Positions 13,925 to 21,117 of a DNA stretch of 30,257 nt are shown here, in pieces; within the stretch, counting starts at the first letter, position 1, and each line of letters opens with the position of its first letter. The DNA is from a virus. The translations under genes and the position numbers were made by a program. Under the pieces are notes generated by a model. That model searched no databases, was not told where the DNA came from, and saw only the letters and a list, made by a program, of their open reading frames with translations. Where the stretch lies: IMG/VR virus record IMGVR_UViG_3300032322_000951, positions 1 through 30,257 of that record; one strand, 5' to 3'.

Positions 13925-16017
13925 ATGCATTAATATTACCAATAGGAGCTGATGCAACTCAGTTTAAACAATCTATTAATGATGTAAAATCTGCTTATAA
14001 AGAGTTATCAAATACGATAGCTGCAACTCCATTTAATTTAGTCACGGAAAAGCAAAAGTTACAATTAAATGCATTACAAGAAACTTTACAGATTTTAACT
14101 AAAGATGTAAAAGACTTTGGGCAAGATTTAAAAATACCAGAGAATTCCATACTAGGTTTAACAAATAGAATTAAAGAGTTAAATGCAAAAAAAATTACTC
14201 TTGATGCAAAAACAAGTGCTGCCGAAATAGCAAGACTTACAAAAGAAATAGAGAGGCTTACTGCACAAAAAAATAACATCGATAGTTTAGGGACTTCAGT
14301 TTCTCAAATTGGTTCATTATCTCAAACTGCATTTAAAAAAGTTGAAAATTCTTCAAAGAATGGAAGAACTGCATTAACAAGTGTTTCATTAATAGCCCAA
14401 GATTTACCATTTGGGTTTATTGCAATTCAAAATAACTTACCAGCTGTAATATCTTCATTTGGAGCATTGACGGCAGCTAGTGGGGGATTATCAGGGGCTT
14501 TAGTAGCATTGAAAACTGCATTGATAGGACCAGCTGGTTTATTTTTAGCATTTAGTGTCATAACTGCTGGAATCACTTTTGCAATACAAAAATATGGAAG
14601 TTTAAGTGATGCCTTTAATCAATTAACGCAAGAATCAAATGAATTTAGTGCAGCAATATTTAATGCTAAAAAATCACTTGATGAATATAACAAAAGTGCA
14701 AAAAGTGTTAATGATATTCGATCTGCCTCACTAGGCTCAGTACAAAATGAGATAATCAAAGTAAAAACACTTGCTGATGTAATTTCTGATTCAACAACAT
14801 CTGATGATAATAAAAGAAGAGCATTAGCTGAATTAAAGAGAACAAATGATGAGTATTTTGGAAATCTAGATAAACAAAAAATAGATTTAGATGCATTAAA
14901 TAAATCTGTTGCTGCATACTCTGAGTCATTAATAAAAAATTCTGTTGCACAAGGATTAGCATCAGAAGCAGCATTAATATATACAGAATTTTTAAAACAA
15001 AATCAGAGTGCGTTTGATGTAAGTCAAAAAATAAATAAAATATTTAAAGATGTACCTACATTAACTAAAGAACTCGATGACTTTACAAAAAAGAGAGATA
15101 AGTTAATAGCAAGCGGACAAACATCTTCAATTAGATTTATCCCAATATCAAAAGAACTAAATCAATATTTTGTTCTTAATGACCAATTAGAAGAAGTAAA
15201 TGAAAGAGTAAGGACTACTGCAAAAGGTTATGAAAGTTTAAAAAATCAAACTGAATCAGCTTATAAAGAAGCTAGTAAACTTTTTAATTTAGAGAAACAA
15301 GATAAAAAAGAACCAAAAGGTAGGAAAACAAAAAAAAGCACAAAAGAGGAAAAAGAAAGATTAGATTTACTTAGATTAACAAGAGAAAGAATTGATAGGC
15401 AAGATTTTTTAAATAAGGTAGAATTAAAAGATTTACGTGCTGCTACTGATGAAAGAAGAAAGATTGAGAGAGAAGCTGGTATTATAACTCCAAAACAATT
15501 ACCAACTGTACCAGTAATACCAATAAATACTGAAAAACTAAAGGAAAATGCACAAATAGCCACAGAGGCATTAAGAATTATTAAAGAAGAAGCAAATTTA
15601 GAAGCAGCATACAATTTAGCAGAATCAACATTTTTTAATCCAATAAATGACTTATTTGAAAACTTCTTAAATACTGGAAAGTTTGCATTTAAAGAATTTG
15701 GGCAAGCAGTATTAAAAGCTATAAATCAAATTGTTTCTAGAATTATTGCAACTGGCATTATATCCCTTTTATTTACTATATTTAGCGGAGGTTTTGGAGC
15801 TGCAAAAGGAGGTGCAGTCGGTGGGTTTAAAACAGTTTTGGGATTAATTACCTCATCATTAGGTTTCGGAGGTCCAGCTAAAATAGCTGCGCCAAATATT
15901 GCAAACATTAATCCAGGTGGAGTTCAGATGAGCGGTCAAGTAGTATTTGTACAGAGAGGAAGTGATTTGGTAGGTGTATTAAATAGAACAAACGGAACAA
16001 TCAATAGAGTTGGCTAA
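13909..16017 (+). CDS. Tape measure protein
   Basis: 702 residues. The N-terminal 150 residues are predicted coiled coil (LKELNAKKITLDAK-like helices around EIARLTKEIERLTAQKNNID). A hydrophobic region follows near residues 180-225 (GGLSGALVALKTALIGPAGL, FLAFSVITAGITFAIQ), then long charged coiled coils, and a hydrophobic glycine-rich end (IISLLFTIFSGGFGAAKGG). Such proteins fix tail length and are ejected with DNA. By the usual ratio of about 0.15 nm per residue the tail would be near 100 nm. ATG 13909 overlaps the chaperone; the stop overlaps the next gene. Confidence 0.9.
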   Translation: MAENINALILPIGADATQFKQSINDVKSAYKELSNTIAATPFNLVTEKQKLQLNALQETLQILTKDVKDFGQDLKIPENSILGLTNRIKELNAKKITLDAKTSAAEIARLTKEIERLTAQKNNIDSLGTSVSQIGSLSQTAFKKVENSSKNGRTALTSVSLIAQDLPFGFIAIQNNLPAVISSFGALTAASGGLSGALVALKTALIGPAGLFLAFSVITAGITFAIQKYGSLSDAFNQLTQESNEFSAAIFNAKKSLDEYNKSAKSVNDIRSASLGSVQNEIIKVKTLADVISDSTTSDDNKRRALAELKRTNDEYFGNLDKQKIDLDALNKSVAAYSESLIKNSVAQGLASEAALIYTEFLKQNQSAFDVSQKINKIFKDVPTLTKELDDFTKKRDKLIASGQTSSIRFIPISKELNQYFVLNDQLEEVNERVRTTAKGYESLKNQTESAYKEASKLFNLEKQDKKEPKGRKTKKSTKEEKERLDLLRLTRERIDRQDFLNKVELKDLRAATDERRKIEREAGIITPKQLPTVPVIPINTEKLKENAQIATEALRIIKEEANLEAAYNLAESTFFNPINDLFENFLNTGKFAFKEFGQAVLKAINQIVSRIIATGIISLLFTIFSGGFGAAKGGAVGGFKTVLGLITSSLGFGGPAKIAAPNIANINPGGVQMSGQVVFVQRGSDLVGVLNRTNGTINRVG

Positions 16018-18502
16018 ACAAGAGAAATATAGAATAGATTTTTATAGTCTTGAAGGCTATCAAGCTAGGGTATCTTTATATTATGAAGGATACACTGGTT
16101 CAGTTACAACATTAACTGCTGGCGCAAGACCATTTGTGTTAAAAGAGTTTAATACTGAGGAAGATATATATAAGCCAATCAGAGCGCAATTAGCAGAGAT
16201 AGAAATATTAGCTAGTGCTACTGGAAGTAAACTTGAAGATTTTTTGGCAACAAGTGATACGGATATACAAATATATTTTTATTATTATAATTTATCAGAA
16301 GTTTATTGGACTGGTTATGTTATGCAGTCTGATTATCGTGAAGAATGGCAAGATCAAAACCATCTCATCACCATTACGGCAACTGATGGATTTGGAAAGT
16401 TAAAAGATATATTATTTAGCAATAGTGGAGTAGAAGTAACTTCTAAGCAGAAGGTTATTGATATGATTCAATATGCCACTGGTGGCACTGCTTTAGGATG
16501 GGATAAATATCAAGTAATAAATAATTTGTACCACGATAGTATGAGTACAACTTATCCTAATATATCACTTAATCAAGCATATATTGACCCTAAGACATTT
16601 GAGACTGAGCCGAGTATATATCAAAGCTCGTATGATGTGTTAGAAAAAATTAATATTTCATTTAACCAAAATATATTTATGTATCGTGGTTTTTGGAATA
16701 TTATGAGGGTTGAAGAATTATATACTCCATCAACATCTAATTTAAAAGTATTATTTGTTGACACTCCTCCAAATTTACCTATTACATACAACAAAAGATT
16801 TGATTTGCAAGTTGGTGTTGGATATGACATAAAGCCAATCTCGCCGCAAATGCTAAGATTTATTAAGAGATTAACTAATCAAGATATTGTTGAATTTAAT
16901 TATGATAGGTTTGTTGAGGTAATTAATAATAGTTCATTTGTAAGAGGTGCATTGATATTAGAGCAACCAACACTGAAGCAGTATGAGGTTGATAATTGGA
17001 CATTCGTAAAAGGAGATCCAGTATCTAACACACCAGTTACTGCGGTTAACTTTTATCGTAATGAAGAATATACATCAATAACTGGTCCTATCATTGACAA
17101 TTATGTTGTCATTCCACAAGACTTAAATAATGTGGCACCAGAGGATTATATGATTGAATCTGAGCCAATTAATGTGTATGCTGGTGAAAGATTAAGACTA
17201 TCATTTGAGATGCAATTTAGTGATGCTTTCCCAGGTTCGGCAACGATATATCCTACAAGGGTAGCTTATGCTAAATTAGTTACAGATACTGGAAATTTCT
17301 TTCTAGTAAGCGATGGACAATGGAGCGGTTCGCCACTTGCTCAAGCTATGCTAGTTAATTTCGGAAGCGCAGAGAATATTATTGAAACCGAATGGAATAC
17401 GCTTGAAGTTGAATCATACCCATTACCAAATAATGGACAATTATATTTTTATTTTGTTTGTGATGTTACATTAACAACTTGGGTAAGTGGGCAAGTAATA
17501 AAAATTAAAAACTTTGATTTTTCTGTTTACAATAGATTTGACCAATTTGAGCTTGGATTAGAGAAAGTAGAAGCAACATTTACTAAAAATAACACTGCAC
17601 TAGAGAAAGCTCGTAGGCAAATATACTTTGATGACCAATTAACTCAAGCGTATAGAGGATGTATATTTGAATCAGAGATAGTTAGTGGAAATGTTCAATT
17701 AAAATCACCAATAACACCAACAGATAATAATTGGTTTAGATTAAGATATAGTGGAGAAAGGCAAGCATTTAGAAAGCAAAATGCAATCACGCACTGGTCA
17801 CACAATAGATACAATAGAAATAAGATTGATGCTAATTTTTATGGCTTGACTTGGGAAGATACTTTAAGAGTTCCAATAGGTTTAATCAATACAGTTAGAT
17901 TTATGGATGATGACCCTAATAAAATTTATTACATAGCCAATCTTAAAGAGATTGACTTTGCATCATCTACTTGGAGCGCAACACTTGAAGAAGTATGGGA
18001 TAATGATAGAGATGGAAGTTCGGCAGTTACTAGGTCATTTAGTACATCTGTTAAAACTGGCACCTATGTAGGAACACAATCAGTTCCCTTTTTAACCGCT
18101 TCTAATACAGACTTTATAGTTACTGGTGATAACAAAATTATTTATAGTGGAGCGCAGACAATTACCAATGCAATAACCATTTCGCTAAGTGGTAATATTA
18201 TACAAACTACTGGTACTTTGCCAGTTGCCACAAGTTTCTTAGTGAAGCAAAATGGCACAACAATAAAGACTCAAACTTATCCCGTTAACATAAATCCTCA
18301 ACCATTTACATTTAATTTGTCACCATCTGGAACAATTACTATAAACCCTAATGATATTTTTGAAATAACTTTTAGTGCAACAGAAGTTGGAAAGACATTA
18401 GATAGTATTCAATTTACATCAGGAAGTTTCCAAGTTAATAATTATTCTGTGCCAAATGCTTTAAATTACGACACATATACAGATAAATATATATATAAAT
18501 AA
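16010..18502 (+). CDS. Tail hub/tip protein (putative)
   Basis: 830 residues from a TTG start (16010) that overlaps the tape measure stop by 8 bases; an ATG start in the right position is absent. The N-terminus (YRIDFYSLEGYQARVSLYYE) and the following beta-rich domain, with a repeat of YRGFWNIMRVEE-like strands, resemble tail-tip proteins of Bacteroidota siphoviruses, and the location straight after the tape measure supports a distal-tail/hub role. The C-terminal 150 residues are a serine/threonine-rich beta domain. No peptidase motif is recognised. Confidence 0.6.
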   Translation: MAKQEKYRIDFYSLEGYQARVSLYYEGYTGSVTTLTAGARPFVLKEFNTEEDIYKPIRAQLAEIEILASATGSKLEDFLATSDTDIQIYFYYYNLSEVYWTGYVMQSDYREEWQDQNHLITITATDGFGKLKDILFSNSGVEVTSKQKVIDMIQYATGGTALGWDKYQVINNLYHDSMSTTYPNISLNQAYIDPKTFETEPSIYQSSYDVLEKINISFNQNIFMYRGFWNIMRVEELYTPSTSNLKVLFVDTPPNLPITYNKRFDLQVGVGYDIKPISPQMLRFIKRLTNQDIVEFNYDRFVEVINNSSFVRGALILEQPTLKQYEVDNWTFVKGDPVSNTPVTAVNFYRNEEYTSITGPIIDNYVVIPQDLNNVAPEDYMIESEPINVYAGERLRLSFEMQFSDAFPGSATIYPTRVAYAKLVTDTGNFFLVSDGQWSGSPLAQAMLVNFGSAENIIETEWNTLEVESYPLPNNGQLYFYFVCDVTLTTWVSGQVIKIKNFDFSVYNRFDQFELGLEKVEATFTKNNTALEKARRQIYFDDQLTQAYRGCIFESEIVSGNVQLKSPITPTDNNWFRLRYSGERQAFRKQNAITHWSHNRYNRNKIDANFYGLTWEDTLRVPIGLINTVRFMDDDPNKIYYIANLKEIDFASSTWSATLEEVWDNDRDGSSAVTRSFSTSVKTGTYVGTQSVPFLTASNTDFIVTGDNKIIYSGAQTITNAITISLSGNIIQTTGTLPVATSFLVKQNGTTIKTQTYPVNINPQPFTFNLSPSGTITINPNDIFEITFSATEVGKTLDSIQFTSGSFQVNNYSVPNALNYDTYTDKYIYK

Positions 18503-19113
18503 TGGCAGACGCAGTAAAAGCAGAAGGTTTAATATTAGCACTCACAAATGAAAGTGGTGGAGTTTACCCTTTTGCTTGTGCTAAAGATGCTAATTTAACA
18601 ATAAGTGCTGAGACAATAGAATTAGCTCCTAAAGTTAATAGTGCTTATAGGCAGTATATAAAAGGTAGAAAGACCTATACTATTAGTGGAAGTGGGTTGG
18701 TAAAATTGGTAGAAAGCAATTTGCATCCTATCACATTTTTCGAGCCATTTATAGAATCAACTGATACTACATATATTGGATATTTAGACATAATTGATGC
18801 TCAGAATAACTATAAAATCTTTAAATTTAATTGTGTAATAACAAGTTTGTCACTTGACTCAAATGTTGGTAACTTTGGTCAATACTCTTATACTCTTCAA
18901 GGTACTGGACCTTTTACTGAAATAACTAGTGTTGATACTTATACTGTTTCTGGTGGAACTATTACGGCTCGTAATCCACTTACTTTTAAACTTGTTGCGG
19001 TTGGATATGGAGGCAAATGGTATTACAACTATACTGTTAGTGCTGGTCCAGTAATCAATTTAGGTTCATCGCTCAACGGCACTAGTGTCGTTGCAGTATA
19101 TACAACAAGTTAA
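18502..19113 (+). CDS. Tail-tube-like protein, second copy
   Basis: 203 residues. The segment LTISAETIELAPKVNSAYRQ followed by YIKGRKTYTISGSGLV matches the tail tube family pattern (ISAETIE...GRKxxTISGSGL) better than the gene at 12826 does, and QYSYTLQGTGPFTEI resembles the closing strand. The C-terminal 45 residues look like an added Ig-like/beta domain. Its start overlaps the previous stop (TAATG). Either the true tube is here, or this is a tip-associated tube-fold protein. Confidence 0.6.
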   Translation: MADAVKAEGLILALTNESGGVYPFACAKDANLTISAETIELAPKVNSAYRQYIKGRKTYTISGSGLVKLVESNLHPITFFEPFIESTDTTYIGYLDIIDAQNNYKIFKFNCVITSLSLDSNVGNFGQYSYTLQGTGPFTEITSVDTYTVSGGTITARNPLTFKLVAVGYGGKWYYNYTVSAGPVINLGSSLNGTSVVAVYTTS

Positions 19114-19123
19114 ATCAATAATT

Positions 19124-19282
19124 ATGAAACAAATGATGGAAAACGTAAAGACAAGCCTTTTCGGAGCAGTAGCTGGATTGCCAATGATTTGGGAAGGTGC
19201 TTTGGCTCAAGATTGGAAAATGGTCTTAGCTGGTATCGGAATGCTATTAGTTGGCATTTTTGCTCAAGATGCTAAAAAGTAA
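19124..19282 (+). CDS. Small membrane protein, possible holin
   Basis: 52 residues: MKQMMENVKTSLFGAVAGLP, then two hydrophobic stretches (FGAVAGLPMIWEGALA and MVLAGIGMLLVGIFA) split by QDWK, ending QDAKK. The size, two short spans and position near the lysis-associated genes suit a small holin-like protein, but the endolysin is 5 kb away. An in-frame upstream start at 19085 overlaps the previous gene and is not preferred. Function is inference. Confidence 0.5.
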   Translation: MKQMMENVKTSLFGAVAGLPMIWEGALAQDWKMVLAGIGMLLVGIFAQDAKK

Positions 19283-19287
19283 TTGAG

Positions 19288-19509
19288 ATGGAGCAAGGGG
19301 TGATTGTGACAATTATAATTCAGACTATTGCATTTGCAATGGCTTTGTCGAAGATGTTTACGGATATGAAGATTAAGTTGAGAGAGCTTGATCTTCGTGT
19401 CCGCACCCTAGAGAAGAAGGAGGATGAGATTGGTGAGAAGTTGGGGAAGATTTTTGATGCTTTGCAAGACATACAATTAAAATTAAAAGATAAAGCAGAC
19501 CGATTATAA
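19288..19509 (+). CDS. Membrane-anchored coiled-coil protein
   Basis: 73 residues: an N-terminal hydrophobic span (VIVTIIIQTIAFAMALSKMF) then a charged coiled coil (KLRELDLRVRTLEKKEDEI...). This layout resembles XhlA-type or other phage lysis accessory proteins. It follows the 52-residue membrane protein by 5 bases, so the two may work as a pair. Confidence 0.5.
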   Translation: MEQGVIVTIIIQTIAFAMALSKMFTDMKIKLRELDLRVRTLEKKEDEIGEKLGKIFDALQDIQLKLKDKADRL

Positions 19510-19538
19510 ACATTTATAAGGAATTAATTATTTAAATA

Positions 19539-19877
19539 ATGATACCAGAATTTAACTTAATGCCGATTAGACAAGGAGACACTTACGTTCTCCCATTGTC
19601 ATTTTGGGAGGATGAGTGTGAGACTATCGCAATAGATGTCACCACTGATGTCTTTAAGCTAATGGCTAAGAATAGTGCTGGTGTCACGCAGTTTACTTGG
19701 GACAATGCATCCTTTGTAGTTGGTCAGCCTAATGAACGCACAGTTACTTTGACGGCGGTAACCACCGCTGGTTATACTGCGGGTGAGTACAAATACGACC
19801 TACAAGTAACTACTGCAACGGGAACTTATACTTGGATGCAAGGATATATTCAAGTGCAATCGCAAATAACATCATAA
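19539..19877 (+). CDS. Small beta protein, baseplate/fibre adaptor (putative)
   Basis: 112 residues, beta-rich: RQGDTYVLPLSFWEDE near residue 10, FKLMAKNSAG, TAGEYKYDLQVTTATGTYTW. The RxGDTxxLPLxF pattern is common at the start of phage baseplate and fibre proteins (BppU-like N-terminal domain). Its stop overlaps the start of the next gene. A short AT-rich inverted repeat (TTATAAA / TTTATAA) precedes it. Confidence 0.5.
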   Translation: MIPEFNLMPIRQGDTYVLPLSFWEDECETIAIDVTTDVFKLMAKNSAGVTQFTWDNASFVVGQPNERTVTLTAVTTAGYTAGEYKYDLQVTTATGTYTWMQGYIQVQSQITS

Positions 19878-20527
19878 TGGTTATTAAGGTTAGTTATACA
19901 ACAACGCAGCCAATAATTAGGGTCACTGACACCTCTACAAATGTAGTAGTGAAGGTTGTGCCTCCAAGCCCTATTTATATCAAGGCTGGTAGCAATGGTG
20001 GAGGCGGAGCAGTTGACTCGGCTCTTACCTTGTTGCAATATGTAAGGAATCAAACTGGTGCGACAATCACCAAAGGAACGGTTGTGTATATCAGTGGAGC
20101 AACGGGCAATACTGCAACTATAAGTAAGGCTATTGCCACAACTGATGGCACAAGTGCGCAGACATTAGGCTTGGTTAAAGATAATATAGCAAATAACGGC
20201 TTCGGATATGTGGTGGTGTTTGGTAAGGAGAGTGGGCTTAATACAAGTGCTTATGCGGAGGGTCAGCAATTATACTTGTCTCCTACCGTGGCTGGTGGTT
20301 ACACAACCACTAAGCCTTATGCTCCTAATCATTTGGTGTATATAGGGATAGTGACACGCTCACATCCCAATCAAGGGACTATCGAGGTGAGGGTGCAGAA
20401 TGGATACGAGATGGATGAGTTGCACGATGTGGCGGCTCAAAATCCATCTGATGGTGACGTGATACAATATGTAAGTAGTACGGGACTATGGACAAAGACT
20501 TCATCAATTAATTTCGGTACCTGGTGA
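19877..20527 (+). CDS. Fibre-module protein 1
   Basis: 216 residues. ATG 19877 overlaps the previous stop (TAATG). Low-complexity N-terminus with a poly-Gly linker (AGSNGGGGAVDSA), then a beta domain (LQYVRNQTGATITKGTVVYI, QTLGLVKDNIANNGFGYVVV, EGQQLYLSPTVAGGYTTTKP) that resembles capsid/fibre decoration domains in many Bacteroidota phages. The C-terminus ends SSINFGTW. The next gene starts at the stop, with a GTG overlapping by 4 bases. Confidence 0.55.
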   Translation: MVIKVSYTTTQPIIRVTDTSTNVVVKVVPPSPIYIKAGSNGGGGAVDSALTLLQYVRNQTGATITKGTVVYISGATGNTATISKAIATTDGTSAQTLGLVKDNIANNGFGYVVVFGKESGLNTSAYAEGQQLYLSPTVAGGYTTTKPYAPNHLVYIGIVTRSHPNQGTIEVRVQNGYEMDELHDVAAQNPSDGDVIQYVSSTGLWTKTSSINFGTW

Positions 20528-21084
20528 GAATTAACAAATCACTTATAACTTATATACCTAGTAGTGGAAGTGGTAGTGGTACTGTGACAAGTGTCGCTAT
20601 GTCCGTTCCAACGGGGTTGGTGGTTACTGGCTCACCTATCACATCGAGTGGAACGTTAGCGGTGACATTCGCTAGTGGCTACTCCATACCAACAACTGCT
20701 AGTCAAGGGTTGTGGAATGATGCGTATGCATTTACGAGTAACTTCCCAGTAGGTACAGAGGGTCAGTTACTAAGATATGATGAGTTCGGTAGTTTGGAGG
20801 TGTTTACTGCGGACTATATGTCCAACCCAATGACATCATTGGGTGATATTATATATGGCAATGCGGCTGGCTTTCCCATACGAAGGAGTCCAAACATCAC
20901 AACTACTAAGAAGTTCTTGAGTCAGGTTGGTGATGGCACTACAAGTAGTGCGCCGCAGTGGAGCGAGATTACAAGTACGGATACGGGATCAGTCCCCACG
21001 AGTCGTACACTAACTATCAACGATGTGGCATTTGACTTGACGGCGAATAGGGAATGGAGTGTTGGTGACTATGGGACGTGGTAG
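20524..21084 (+). CDS. Fibre-module protein 2
   Basis: 186 residues from GTG 20524. A GSGSGTVTSVAMSVPTGLVV start, GYSIPTTASQGLWNDAYAFT, and the typical Bacteroidota fibre motif RTLTINDVAFDLTANREWSV near the end, finishing GDYGTW. Same C-terminal GTW as the previous gene. Together with the previous gene it resembles pieces of one longer fibre divided into separate proteins. Confidence 0.55.
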   Translation: MRINKSLITYIPSSGSGSGTVTSVAMSVPTGLVVTGSPITSSGTLAVTFASGYSIPTTASQGLWNDAYAFTSNFPVGTEGQLLRYDEFGSLEVFTADYMSNPMTSLGDIIYGNAAGFPIRRSPNITTTKKFLSQVGDGTTSSAPQWSEITSTDTGSVPTSRTLTINDVAFDLTANREWSVGDYGTW

Positions 21085-21117
21085 AACGAGAATATGAATA
21101 TAAGAAAATAAAGATAT

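Noticed and set aside
15261-15614. Minus-strand ORF of 117 codons inside the tape measure gene
   Set aside because: Serine/leucine-rich translation arising from the complement of lysine/glutamate-rich coiled coil; no start context.
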